DNA of 64,000 nt from Oryzias latipes (lineage: Eukaryota; Chordata; Actinopteri; Beloniformes; Adrianichthyidae). The notes beneath the pieces were generated by a model. The model made no database searches and was not told where the DNA came from. It worked only from the letters and a program-made list of their open reading frames with translations. Made by a program: the position numbers and the translations under genes. This document shows positions 12,301 to 22,599 of the stretch, one piece after another. Each line of letters begins with the position of its first letter. The first letter of the stretch is position 1. The DNA is taken from positions 15,855,311 to 15,919,310 of the forward strand of contig NC_019866.2 of NCBI RefSeq assembly GCF_002234675.1, in the 5' to 3' direction.

Positions 12301-15300
12301 GGGTCAACGCAACGAAGACGCACCGCAGACGTACTAGTGGAAATCAGCCTTTAATTGATAAATCGATTGAAAATGATTCTTTATGTCTGAGACACACTGG
12401 GTGAATTTTTAGCTAAACATGTCCTGGATCCAGTGAATCGGATCGGTCAAAATGAACCAAAATCGACTTTGAATCTTATCAGGAACCACAAACTATTACA
12501 ACTGTTACAATCCAGCTAAAAAGGAATTACTGGTGGAAATTATATCAACCTCCACACCCCTGTGACTATTCCTGGCATCTTCTATAATAGGCAAATGAAA
12601 ATTTAATTTGCTCTCAAACATGACATAGGAGCTTCAAAAATCTGCCGTCAGCGCAAAAATCTTTTTCCCTTAGCTATGGTTTTCTCTGGGCAACTTTTTG
12701 CAGCTTCCTCTGTTTCTGTGTTTGTTCACTCAGGTGATAAATGGTCTGATGGAGCGAGAGGACTGGCAGGAAGCCATCCAGACCCCTCTGGGCATCCTAC
12801 CTGGCGGCTCCGGCAACGCTCTGGCTGCATCCGTCCACCACTATTCACAGTGAGTAGACCTGTTAATGAGTGATTTAAATGCATGGGCTGGGGGTGCAAA
12901 AGTTGAATAACTTTTAGTTTTCAAAAAAGGAAAAAAAAGGTAGAATTTATCCCTCTCCTGTATAATTATGCTGAAGGCTGACTGGGAACATCATTGCTGA
13001 GGAGGGTGAGGCGGGAAAGAAGGCAGGGGGCTGCTTCACTGTGCAGCAGGAGGTCATTTAAATTTGAAAGTCTTTGATTGACGTAATGGTTTTAGAAACT
13101 TAAGAGCGACTTCAGTGCAGCTGTGGTGACAGCACATTTTTGGGATCTCATCTCCACCTGCTGGCTGGCTATTAGAACACCAAACATAGCAGGTATGTCT
13201 GCAGATGCTGAGCCTAGAGCTCCAGGTCTGCAGTGACCCAACAAAAGCTCTAATTTTACATTTTGTTTTGGGTCATCAGAAAGTCCCTCCCTACCAACAG
13301 AGTGAGGATAGCAGTTAGTGTTGGTGAGAAGCATTGATTGTATAAGAGAACTGGACCGAGTGAGTGTGAAATCACCCACAGAAGATGGTCTACTTCCAGC
13401 TCCAACCACATTAAGTCAATTCACTCGCCACATTTTAGCAAGACGTCATTAGTAAGCAGTGATTAGTTAGAGTCGGTCAAGTCAACATTTCTATACAAAA
13501 CCCTCTTCAGCCCTGCTGTAGGAGCTGCATCTGAATGACGGCCACTTTCAGCAGTATCCAGCTCTTTGTGACCCAGTTTGACGACTTGCTGTCCTGCAAT
13601 AGTCAGAGGCCGAAAAAAATAAAAATAAAAATAAAATTGGATGATCTTATTATTGTTGTCTCACTGGTAAAAAGAAACAAATGATGAAGTTCAAGAGTAA
13701 AACCATAAGATTCTCCTCCATGTTGGTTTTGGACTTCACTCACTGATCACATTATCAACACGGCACAGACCAAAGCTGAGTCCCTGATTGGTTGACGCGG
13801 CACGTCGCCTTTGCCAAAGTTCCGATTATTGAACTCCCAATGCGCCCCGATGCCCAAGTCCCGCTGCAACACCCAAATTGGCACCAAGCTGACACATCAC
13901 ACCTGATGCTCAAATACAGGACATCTGTTCACGTCTGTACATTGTCTTAACAACAAAGCTATACAGCCCTGACCGCAAATTGTGTTTGATGTGAATGCAG
14001 CATAAGTCGCAGCAGCCAAAAATGCTGGAGATATTTATTTAACAAAATACGGGAACAAGAATGGACATTTCATCTTGAAAGGAAAATCATAATAAATGAA
14101 CAAATAACAATAATTGTGCAGATTGTTTCTTCTGCGTTGCAGTCAGTAGCAAATACTGATACGTACATCCACATTACCCTTTCGTAGTTGTTGCTATTTT
14201 TTTTTATTTTCACATATAAGTCGCACCCTCAGCCAAACAAAAAATAACGCAATCTATACTCTGACAAATAATATAATAGCTGTTTTTTTTCCCTCATCTT
14301 TGGGATTTTGGCTTCTTGGAGCCAGAGGGTACATCCTATTTGGAACACGAGGGGGGAGGGTTACTCAGTCCAGTTGTCATATACAGTCAGTGGTTTGGAC
14401 AGATATAGACTGATTTTAATTTTAACATTAAGTTGATTTGCTAGCTCTGAGTAAAGCTTTAAATTTGCTTCACACACGAGGTTCCCCCTAACTCCCATTT
14501 CTCATTTGCTGCACATTAAATGCACCTTGAAAAATGCATTGCTTCACCTAAAAGTAATGTTACTCTCAACAAAAAGAATGTCTGAAATCTTTCTTTAAAT
14601 TTTATTTTTTTTCTTCTTCTTCTTCTAAGTTTAGACCAGAAATTGTCATTTTAAATTAGTTCCCTTTAAATTTCCATTATTTGCTCAAATGCAAAACTAT
14701 TCATACTATTAAGGGTATCGAAAAAAGAAAAACCTATCAATTTTCCCCCTTTCTTTGAAAAAAAACAAAAAATGCAAATTTTGATACATTTTATTATGTA
14801 AAATTCAATCAATTCCAAATAAATCCCTTTTGTTATTTTTATCTCATAGGAGAATTTTTCTTTATCTTTTTTAAGAGCAGGTCACTGAATCTGCAGAATT
14901 TATCAATTAGTGTACTTACAATATCTATAACTCCCAACTTTGTTCTCAACATGTAAAAAAAAACAGACACACCACTAAAACAAACATTACTGTGACTCAA
15001 TTAACTCCCAGCTTAGTTTGTAACACATAAAAAACCACAGTTCAACACTGATATGTTAGCATATTTACAATAAGACCCAAACTTGTAAAAGAAAAAAGAT
15101 CACATTAGTGATTTTAGTATCTCATTAAAAAAAAACTGTCACTGCTACACGTAATTTGCATTAGCACATCAATATTAACACACAATGTTAATTGCAACTT
15201 GTAAAAAAACAGACTGACATTTTGAGAGTTTTCTCAAAATCGCTTTGAGATCAGTATATACAACCAGAATTAATTTATATATAAGGCATTCCAGATTATA

Positions 15301-16786
15301 AGCAGTGTGGTTGTTTTTTGAAAAAAATTAAGGCTTTTAAGTGCACCTTATAGTGCGGAAGATAGTCCTCCATTATCAGAATAAATGCCACAAGAGCGTG
15401 TGAAAAACACCTTACGCACAATTTTCACTGGAGTAGGTCTTTAACTGAATTTCCTCAGTTCATTACCATAACCAGTCAGATCACTCCAGGCCTGAAACCC
15501 CCCCTCTTACTCTCAGAAATCTGACCTAAACCATGTGGCATGTGTAACTCTAACAAGCTGGAATTCTGTTACAGGAAACATTTGAAGTCATGTGACTGTT
15601 AATTATGTATAACTGTAGTAGCTAAGAGTGGTGTTGTCATGGTGGGTTAAGTGAGCACTTAAAAATGACTCTCCAGTTAGCTCCAGCCAGCAAGTGTGTG
15701 AGTGATGTTACTGAATGCATCATGAAATCCCCACTTCAGAGCACAAGTGTGACCTTAACCTAAAATTCTGACACTAAAAACTAATCTTAGACTTGTTCAA
15801 AGGAATAAATGAACACATAAAACCCAAATAATCAGCTAATATTCCTATCTGCTATGTTTGCTAATTGTCCAGTTCTTCAATAATCCCATAGGTTGCCTCC
15901 TGCATGGAATGAGGAGCTGCTCCTGAGCTGTGGGTTCATGCTGTGCAAAGGTCTGGTTTGTTCTCTGGACCTAGTGTCGATCCACTTGACTTCCAGACAG
16001 CGCCTCTTCTCCTTCCTGTCCTTGGCTTGGGGCTTTGTGGCGGATGTCGACATCGAGAGTGAGAAGTACCGTCACGTGGGAGCTATCCGCTTTCTGATGG
16101 GCACCCTGGTGCGACTGGCCGCCCTCAGGGTATACCAGGGCCGGCTGGCCTATCTCCCTGCGAAGGACGCACCCAAAAAAGACAAAGCAAGCACAAAGGT
16201 GAATTGCTCAAACACACCTCAGCAGGGCTTGTTCTGCTCTTCCCTGTCCTGTTCACTCGTACCCAACACTTCGTCTAAGCAGAGTCAGAAATGCACAAAC
16301 TCGAACTCCAACACCATCACTAACTCCTCCAACCAGGCTGCGAGTAAAAACAAATCTGAGGGGCAAAGCAATGCTCGAACTGAAACCCTGGTGGACTCCC
16401 TCCTTCCTGACCTTGATCAACCTGTCCCAGAAGCTTGGACTGTTGTAAAAGAACAAGACTTTGTGCTGGTGCTGGCTGTTTATCAGTCACACCTTGCTGA
16501 GGACCTGTGGGCGGCTCCTAGTGCCATGGTAAACGATGGATTGATTCATCTGATCTACGTGACCGCAGGAATATCCCGGCCAGCTCTCTTACGCCTCTTC
16601 CTCGCTATGGAGAAGGGCGCACACTTGGAGTGCGGCTGCCCTCACCTGGTCTACCAGAAGGTCAGGGCCCTGCGACTGGAGCCCATCTCTGCAGAGGGCG
16701 TGATTACCGTAGATGGAGAGACGGTGGAGTACGGACCTGTTCAGGCTCAAATCCAACCAGGACTAGCCAGACTCATAAGTGGATGA
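3224..16786 (+). CDS. sphk1: Sphingosine kinase (SPHK1-like), spliced CDS, 5' incomplete
   Basis: Sphingosine kinase phosphorylates sphingosine to sphingosine-1-phosphate using ATP. Coding exons are 3224-3373, 11210-11304, 12734-12849 and 15892-16786; all introns are GT-AG and the phases fit, giving about 418 visible residues. Diagnostic motifs in order are the nucleotide-binding LVNPHSGRGQALQLF, NHARELV, the catalytic SGDGL loop, LPGGSGNALAAS, LSLAWGFVADVD and LLRLFLAMEKG. Blocks such as WDALVIMSGDGL, ESEKYR, RLAYLP and PVPEAWTVV favour SPHK1, while the end (VEYGPVQAQ) resembles SPHK2. Linkage to fam83g and grap, all on human chromosome 17, also favours SPHK1. A low-complexity Ser/Asn/Lys-rich insert of about 80 residues precedes the last conserved block. 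The first coding exon, supplying one base to the first codon here, was not found. Kinase identity is near certain; the paralogue call is moderate. Confidence 0.88.
3980..4330. mobile_element. Divergent MITE-like repeat
   Basis: Contains TTCACACTGGGG and the string CTCCAGGCTTTTTCTTTCACAGCT, which recurs (with one T fewer) near 26462. It looks like an old member of the dispersed family also present at 26380-26720 and 49485-49970. Ends are not clear. Confidence 0.35.
4350..4600 (+). pseudogene. LINE endonuclease relic (CR1/L2-like)
   Basis: Conceptual translation with frame changes gives IIAISETWL, LENYAFHYVNR, a glycine-rich LYIHSS-type stretch and then METMSGCIDDVMEYISIE. That order is typical of the N-terminal APE endonuclease of CR1/L2-type fish LINEs. 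Frameshifts and a stop make it non-functional. Confidence 0.6.
4745..5160. repeat. GC-rich dispersed repeat, possibly third copy of the composite family
   Basis: A GC-rich island of GGGG- and CCCC-rich words inside an AT-rich intron, resembling in composition the GC-rich ends of the composite repeats at 29192-30040 and 43975-44880. Small open frames on both strands look like compositional artefacts. Confidence 0.35.
6233..6822 (+). pseudogene. Tc1 transposase remnant, internally deleted and interrupted
   Basis: The N-terminal helix-turn-helix region reads MVKTNDQAGKTESAIG and VKKSTVGAIIRKWKTYKTTD, then jumps to KKHFKVLE, QSPDLNPI and RELKV from the C-terminal catalytic part. After the SINE insertion it resumes with VAQRQSQN and ends near ERVIANK. 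The middle of the catalytic domain is deleted and several stops are present, so only the ends could be recognised by a transposase supplied elsewhere. Confidence 0.8.
6471..6694 (+). mobile_element. tRNA-derived SINE with an RTE-type 3' tail
   Basis: The head has a pol III box A (TAGCTCGTGCTGG) and a box B-like GGGATTGACTCC. The last 45 bases or so share GTGGCGACCCCTGATGGGAA with the RTE LINE end at 2548-2591. It is bounded by an 18-bp perfect direct repeat, AGAGGGAATTGAAAGTCC, at 6453-6470 and 6695-6712. This is a textbook LINE-mobilised insertion into the Tc1 transposase remnant. Confidence 0.92.
6831..7241. mobile_element. hAT-like MITE, complete with 8-bp target duplication
   Basis: 411 bp with terminal inverted repeats TAGGCCTGCAC... 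and ...GTGCAGCCCTA. It is flanked by perfect 8-bp duplications TAACAAAG (6823-6830 and 7242-7249), the hAT hallmark. There is no transposase. It is the reference copy for the fragments at 2594-2839 and 42579-42995. Confidence 0.9.
7305..7435 (+). mobile_element. 3' fragment of a dispersed tRNA-like SINE
   Basis: Contains CTGCGACAGACTGACGACCTG, GGATAGGCTC and TCGAAAGGGACTAAACAGG, ending in AATGAATGGATGA. These match, in the opposite orientation, the 3' part of the repeat at 8935-9285. Tc1 sequence resumes afterwards. Confidence 0.7.
8177..8620. repeat. Dispersed repeat, 'AGAGCTGGGC' family, copy 1
   Basis: Aligns by eye over most of its length with 52964-53425 and with the start of 55585-55760, sharing GCAGAACAATGCAGCAGA, CTCGGCAGA and GGTTTGATGCTC. 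The start resembles teleost hAT-type MITE ends, but no target duplication could be confirmed. Confidence 0.65.
8935..9285 (-). mobile_element. tRNA-like dispersed SINE, near full length
   Basis: Reverse-complement reading starts CACGGTGGCGCAGTGGTTAG (box A-like), continues with a GCCTCACAGCAAGGAGG block, a TTTGCATGTTCTCCCCGTGC block and CTGCGACAGACTGGTGACC, and ends at a GAATGAATG tail. This is a very common fish repeat; related fragments lie at 7305-7435, 47930-48080 and 52730-52960. Not a functional tRNA gene. Confidence 0.75.
9390..9407. repeat. Poly-G tract
   Basis: An uninterrupted run of about 18 G inside the sphk1 intron; likely unstable and prone to sequencing error. Confidence 0.9.
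9600..10030 (-). mobile_element. 3' end of a CR1/Rex1-like LINE
   Basis: The minus strand reads MDNPSHPLHQ, LFHPQCKKE and a closing HETIQHSTAETHYVPTQ segment, the usual C-terminus of fish CR1/Rex1-type polyproteins. The element ends, in its own sense, at a GATAAGATGAGATAAGAC-type repeat (9597-9615 on +). The rest of the element is absent: a typical 5'-truncated insertion. Confidence 0.65.
11210..11304 (+). CDS. sphk1: sphk1 coding exon B (SGDGL catalytic loop)
   Basis: Acceptor TTTGTTAG ends at 11209 and donor GTACCC starts at 11305. It completes the Glu codon left by exon A and ends in phase 0. It encodes HQNHARELVKKADLSQWDAL and then VIMSGDGLLYE; the SGDGL glycine loop and acidic residue are intact. 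Human SPHK1 and SPHK2 have His where this copy has Tyr after SGDGLL. Confidence 0.93.
11345..12345. mobile_element. hAT-like non-autonomous element with roughly 45-bp imperfect inverted ends
   Basis: The left end reads ACTGGTGCATCTGCGGTGC and CCGTTGCGTTG; the reverse complement of the right end reads CCACTAGTACGTCTGCGGTG and TCGTTGCGTTG. The left end repeats GGTGCATCTGC. No target duplication could be fixed, so the superfamily is uncertain. A LINE tail is inserted at 11566-11720. Confidence 0.55.
11566..11720 (-). mobile_element. LINE 3' tail fragment
   Basis: TTACCTTTATTTAACCAGGT, a CCCATTGAGATCT block and GGGTGACCTGGCCAAGAGG form a very common fish LINE 3'-end sequence, here in reverse orientation. 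Confidence 0.6.
12734..12849 (+). CDS. sphk1: sphk1 coding exon C (substrate/ATP-site segment)
   Basis: Acceptor TTCACTCAG ends at 12733 and donor GTGAGT starts at 12850. It enters in phase 0, reads VINGLMEREDWQEAIQTPLG and then ILPGGSGNALAASVHHYS, and leaves two bases that complete a Gln codon with exon D. GGSGNALA is invariant in sphingosine kinases. Confidence 0.93.
12850..15891 (+). other. sphk1 intron (3.0 kb)
   Basis: Contains a degenerate relative of the 43010-43680 MITE family near 13290-13500, a MITE-like AT-rich stretch with TATAAGTCGCACCCTCAGCC near 14217, and a related inverted end near 14290-14420. From about 14450 to 15890 I see only AT-rich sequence with many poly-A runs, plus a short mariner-type MITE end near 15290-15360. 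Confidence 0.5.
15892..16786 (+). CDS. sphk1: sphk1 terminal coding exon D
   Basis: Acceptor CCCATAG ends at 15891. The exon completes the Gln codon and runs 297 codons to TGA at 16784-16786. It encodes LSLAWGFVADVDIESEKYR, the RLAALRVYQGRLAYLP block, an insert of about 80 residues rich in Ser, Asn and Lys, then PVPEAWTVV, DFVLVLAV, ISRPALLRLFLAMEKG, GCPHLVY and VDGETVEYGPVQAQ, ending ARLISG. A single exon for this region matches the usual vertebrate gene structure. Confidence 0.95.
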
Positions 16787-17305
16787 CTCTTGCTCTACCT
16801 TTCTAGTTGGGCCTTCTTCACATGCGGTGTCAACCTCCTCGTGTGCTTTCTAAAGTGCCAAAGAATCCGCTCCTGAAATTCCTTTATTTTTCTACATAGT
16901 TGTCCTATTTTTATGACTCCCTGCTCCCCTAGATTAGCAATCAAGGTTAAAGCCATGGAGGGCTGTTCTTGCTTCAGTCTGATCCTGGCTTTGAGGAAAC
17001 AGGAGTCGATTGTATGAATGTGCGATTTTGTGTATGAGGATCTCTGACAGTGCGGTGGCAGAGGAATGTATTCTGCACTCTGCTGTCAGACTTCAACAGC
17101 ACGGCACATTTGAAGACAAGCACATGGTCCTGTCAGGGGACGCTCCTGGCAAAACCACACCCCCTTTGCCCAACTGTACGACTCCAGGCTGACAATCTAC
17201 CCACCAGGCCAACACACAACATGATGTTACCTACTCATTGATTCAGAAAGAATGGAGTTTTCCTACTGAGGAGAGTAGATTTTTCATCATTAGATTTACC
17301 TTTAA

Positions 17306-17875
17306 AGACCCATTCTGATGAAAATTATGTTTTTGGTGTTTTTAACATGTTCTTGTCCCATTTTTTCGCGATAGAGGACATATATTTAGAAAATTAAGCT
17401 TGAAATTGCCTTTCTGAGTATTTTTTAATTAAAATTGTCTTGAATCAGGAGGAGATGAAAGAATGTAGTTTGAAAAAGAGTGTATAAAAGGCAGACGACA
17501 CGCTCCCTGCTCCGCTTAATACTGATGCATCAACCTGTAGATGACTAGATCCATGTATGTCTGTTTTCCTCGTCAAAATTGTATGACGACATAGCTCTAA
17601 TATTGGTCGCCATTTTTGTTGCACATAAATGTTAGGTGGAGGGGGGTGTGAGAGCTCTCAGCAACGAGGAGGGGAACGTGGGCATGGTGGCTTTACCCCA
17701 ACGTTTCATTTGGACTCCTTCTCGCTCAGAAGTTCATTTCTGATAAACTTCTGCCGCTATGCAGAAACTATGTCCTAGAAAACGACAAACTTTTTGAGTT
17801 TGGCTAAAAACTACAACATCATAATTAAAAAAAACACTATTTTATAGTAGATCAATAGATGATCGAAGTGGGTCT
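17306..17875. mobile_element. TTAA-flanked MITE, 'AGACCCACTCC' family, copy 1
   Basis: Starts AGACCCATTCTGATG and ends GAAGTGGGTCT as an inverted repeat, with TTAA on both sides (17302-17305 and 17876-17879). TTAA target duplications point to a piggyBac-type source; no transposase is present. Confidence 0.8.
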
Positions 17876-18520
17876 TTAAATAGTTTATATAAAGTACTCC
17901 AAAAAAGTCAAATCTGACCATATTGAGTTTTCCCTTTCTCGCCCTACTCGCTTTTCCAAGGTGTGGAAACTATTCCAGATCTTAGCAGCTGGGGTTACAC
18001 CTTTTCCGCTGTCCGCTCCATTTCCGGTGCTGCCCTGTTTCATCTGCAGCCATCATTAAACCGTACGAACTGCTTCCTCTTGCTTTGATTTTCCTACTCT
18101 TACACATGCACACACATACCCTTGCCTCTCTGTAGCACTTAGCGAGGGGGAGGGGCATGGTCTGCTAAGCGTGCATCTTATCTCCTCTTCTTCAGATTGT
18201 ACTTCCCTCCTTTAGTTAAGGAGCCATCCTCATCTAATGTGTCCTTAACACCAAAGTTTACACCTCTGAAAGTGAGCTAAAGAGGTTTATTTATTTTTTT
18301 AAACATTAGACAGCTATTAAGTCGGTTCAGTCCAAGCCCACTGGAGTGGATCAAAGTGCAGCTTCACACTGAGTCTGTCAGAGGAGCATATTGAGGGAGG
18401 TGATTAGCATGAGCTGCAGGGAATCCGGGGTTATGCTCCTCTGTGTGGCCTCCCTTCTGGCTGGTGATGAACATGAGTGAGCTGGAGCGGGGGAAAGTGC
18501 AAATGTTAGCATTAACAACC

Positions 18521-18542
18521 CACACACACACACACACACACA
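18521..18542. repeat. (CA)n microsatellite
   Basis: About ten CA units between sphk1 and the palindromic MITEs. Confidence 0.9.
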
Positions 18543-19033
18543 TACCTACATACCAACGCTCTCATGCACACTACTTCACTTCAGACTGTATCACAGCTCT
18601 GCATCTCTTGCAGCATTAGTACATTGTCAAAAACGTCAGGAAACTGAATGTGAATGAGATCCTTTCTGGTTCAAAACTGCTGCATTTGCTGGAAACAGAA
18701 TTTTCTCCTTTTTTTGCAAAAAGTTTGGATGTCGGCGAGCTAATGGGGTTAAAGTAAATGTTGTTTTTGAGCTTTTTTAGGGTTTGATTAGTCCATTATT
18801 GTCATATTTGGTTCAGCACAGGCAAATCAGGAGCTCAGAGAAAAAAATGGAAGCAGTTTTATCAATAACAAGTGGAGTTTTTAGAGACTATATAAAAAGA
18901 GATTGTTGGTGAGGTCTTACATTTTTTAGACTCTGGATAGAACATTTAACACGGTGCATCAGTTGTGAACAAAATTGCTCTATTTAGTCATCACCAAACA
19001 CTTCTGGCTCCATCATTTCTTCTAAATAACATA

Positions 19034-19249
19034 CTGTATTTTTCGGACCATAGGTCGCTCTAGAGTATAAATCACGGCAGACCAAAAAAAGCATAAAGAA
19101 GAAAATATTATATATAGTTTACACTTTTGGGAGAAAGTGCAAAGTACAACGCTTCTGAACAAATCTGTCAAGCCCGGTGTAGTGCTGCTTTTTCACTGAT
19201 ATCACCTAAACTATGCAAAAACACGTGACTTACACTCCGAAAAATACGG
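19034..19249. mobile_element. Mariner-type MITE with TA target
   Basis: Ends CTGTATTTTTCGGACCATAG and ...CCGAAAAATACGG are inverted copies flanked by TA (19032-19033 and 19250-19251). 216 bp, non-coding; a very common fish Tc1/mariner-type MITE. Confidence 0.8.
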
Positions 19250-19344
19250 TAAATTCATGTGTCACATAAAAAAAAATGATTAGCTTGTTCAGAGTTTCCA
19301 AATTTTGTTGGCCTAAGGATATACGGTAAATACATAAATCAGGA

Positions 19345-19685
19345 TTATTGACTGTAAGGACCATGGACAGCTCAGCCCCTCCCTTCTCATGTTCCCAAAT
19401 AGGAAGTATCATTGTTTCCTGATACAGGCGCCGCCATGTCAAAACCAGTCGACAGTGATTGGTCCGAATCGCACTGAGTCATCGTATCTATGGCAACTAC
19501 TGTCGCCATTGCCATAGATATAATGACTCAGAGTGACTCGGACCAATCACTGTCAACTAGTTTCGACATGGCGGCGCCCGTATCAGGAAACAATGGTGAG
19601 GGATTTTGCCTTATTTCACAAGACAAGGCGTTTTCTATGGGTGACTTCACACCTCGATTTGTCCATTTGTTTTTACAGTCTATGA
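19345..19685. mobile_element. Palindromic fold-back MITE
   Basis: Left arm 19401-19496 and right arm 19507-19595 are close reverse complements around a spacer of about 10 bp, sharing GTTTCCTGATAC, GGCGCCGCCATGTC, GTGATTGGTCCGA and ATCTATGGCAA. Outer parts continue the inverted repeat more weakly to GACTGTAA ends. Related sequence occurs at 43440-43500. Confidence 0.8.
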
Positions 19686-20037
19686 TCAGGATTTGAAAAG
19701 CTCTATATGGTTGCATATTGGCGGGTTGTAACGAATTGTGATGGCGAATCAAGCTACTAATGATCATAGCTTTACTTTACTAATCAATTGAAGTGATTTC
19801 ACGTTAAACACAATAATTTTTTTTCCCTATTTTTGTTGTGAGTGTTGTTTACTGAATTGCTTTGTTGGTGATTTTGCCGTCACTTCATAGTTTCGACACA
19901 ATTTTCCATGAAGTTGGACTAAAAAAATGTATTTGCAAATATTTATTGTAAAAAAATATGGTTTATACTTTAACTATAGGCTCTATAAAAGAAAATCAAA
20001 ATTACTCCAATTTAATGGGGAAAAGTGGTGGAGATCA

Positions 20038-20320
20038 AGGGCGGAGCTACAGGTGAAAGAGGGGGGGGGGGCAAGGGAGGCAAGTTCCCCTCTAGCAAAA
20101 AGCATCTCCTCCCCACTTGACCCTCATTTTTGAGTCAATATTAGTAACATTGTTGACAAATATAAATAAATCATCAATGCAAGCTTCTTTAAGCATAGAA
20201 AAAATAACTTCAAATAAATGTAACATAAAATGTAATTCAATTTTCACTAAATTTCCCCTTTCCAAAGTCTCCTGCCCTCCTCCCGTCCCCCCTATATAAA
20301 ATGTTCTAGCTCCTCCACTG
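20038..20320. mobile_element. Probable MITE with GGAGCTA-type ends
   Basis: Left AGGGCGGAGCTAC and right (reverse complement) CAGTGGAGGAGCTAG resemble inverted ends of a fish MITE. A poly-G run follows the left end. No target duplication could be confirmed. Confidence 0.45.
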
Positions 20321-22599
20321 GTGTAGATTAAAGTTGCATTTTCAGCATGCATTCTATTTCATCAAAGGTTTTGCCTGAAACACATATGCAGACAATCGTT
20401 GCATTTTGTTAGAAATTTACTTAAATATGCCTCTTTTATGCACATTAAATTGAGAAATTAAAAAAATTTCATGTAAAACCTGGGTTGAATCAACTTAACT
20501 TAAATTAGCCACCACAATATATTTTGAAGTGTTTAATAAATAGGCTTATAAAAATGTATTGCCTGCCATGCAAAGGGTTTAAAGGAATTCCCACCAATCC
20601 CATTCACTCTGATTTTCTTCTTCACTACAGTGCCGACTTCCATCCTGACTTGATCTGTTTTCCATTTCTAAAGGGGCAGAGCTGCACTTCATGTCTGACA
20701 TGCTGTACCTTTAACCATGACTCAGCAAAGTCACATTTCTGTGTCCTGCAGGCTGCACACCTGATCAGCCTGCAGGAGAAGCTGCAGCTTCTCTCAAACA
20801 GTATCTGCTGCATTTAGTGCATGGGATGGAGATGAGCTATGCAAATGTCATGGCAGCAGATGAATGAAGAGACGGGTCCCCCTGCTGGACAGTTAGTGGA
20901 CAGGGCTTTGACTTGAACATTTATTGATAATTGCAGAGTTTTCCTGTACTGTATTTTTTCGTATGATATAATCTTAATGGTTCACAAGCAGCAGGCAATA
21001 GCCAACATCCAGCTTATTGTAAACCATCCTTAACGGGAAATGACTTGATTCTTTTAACGCTAAATTGACATTTTACTGTTAACTTATGGTACAAAACTGT
21101 TGAGTTTAAGGCTCCACAGGCTGCTTTACAGCATCAGCAACTTTTTAAAAACTCATGTGTTCATAGTTGTCAATCAGTAGTCATGCAAACCTCAAGATCT
21201 TTTATTTTTCTCCAAAGAATCTGAGAATGTTTTATTTACCTAGTACATGTGTTATGCCGGTATATCCACTGCTATAAAAAGCCAGAGATAACACCATGAT
21301 TTACAGATGTTTATATGCTGATATAAAGCGGGCTTTTAGTGCAGTAAATCGATGTACTTACGCAGTTTTGTTGAGTCATTCTGTTTAATTTGCAAACAAT
21401 CTTTATTTAATGGTACTGTTTGTGTATTCAGTGCCATTTTTGAGCTTTTTTTTTTACAATGTAAGAAGAGGAAATGAAAGATGTTTTAGTGCCTTAATCT
21501 TTACACAGGACGGTAATTAGAAGGTAAAAGAAATCATATTTTTCGAAGGGTGCTTTACAGTGGGAAATGTACAGCCAAGGTACTACATAATTTTTTTGTT
21601 TTGGCTTCTTATTTTGTAAAAAGAAAAATAAATATAATCCTATTGATGAAAAACTGTTGTCCTTTTGTTTTTTTTTTTTGTCTCCAAATGAAGATCTACT
21701 TTTTGGGAATCAAAACTGCTCCCGCCAAGAACAATTACAAACACCATAAAATGTGCATCCTCAATTATTCCCACAGCACAAGCTGTGTTTCAATAATTTA
21801 ACTGTGAAGTCTGCTGCACACAACAGGAGCCAAAGTGAAGATGTCCGTCCACAAACTGAGGCTGACATTAGAGCCGACAAGCGGATAATTGTCGGCCACA
21901 CCTCATCAAAAACCCCTCAGAGCCAACCCAAATGCAGAAAATGAAGACATTAGCAAATGAAGTCCAGATTGGAATGATGTTGAAATCTTCAGACCAGCTT
22001 GTAAAAACAATTTTCAGATTCATATTTCAGTAATTCTGTGGGACTTCTTGAAACAAAACTAAAATATGTGATCTAAATGGCACATTGTAAATGCTGTATT
22101 TTACCAAATTGTTTTTTTTAAATGTAATTTTTCTCTTTTTTTTATACCAGGAAGGAAAAAAATGACAGAATATAATATAGAATATAAAATTCCATTACAA
22201 GAAGTAATATTTGGCATCTTGCTTTTCTGTTTATTATCGCTCTCTATCCACATCTTTGCAGTATTGCTTATAAAAAATATAAATATAATATTATAAGTGT
22301 CAGAACACTTCCTGATTTTGTGGATAAAGATATATTATCTTTGTAAAAAAAGAAATAATAGATGGTGAGCATTTCTTCACTAGAGGGAGACAAAGACTAT
22401 GTCATAATGGGGCATAAAGGGTAGAAAATATGTTTTTACCTTATGATGAATAAATCTGTGTCTAAACTAAATACAAACTCAAACGAATGTTTTTCCAATT
22501 GTGTTTTTTTTGAGAATTCTCTTTGCTTGGAGATACAACATCAGGTGAGATTATCCAATGGAGATAATAAGCATTTAATTCCTACTTGATTTTGTAGGT

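Larger units (their letters stand above)
11305..12733 (+). other. sphk1 intron (1.4 kb)
   Basis: Largely occupied by an inverted-repeat element (about 11345-12345) that itself carries a LINE 3' tail. The last 390 bp hold nothing recognisable. Confidence 0.6.
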
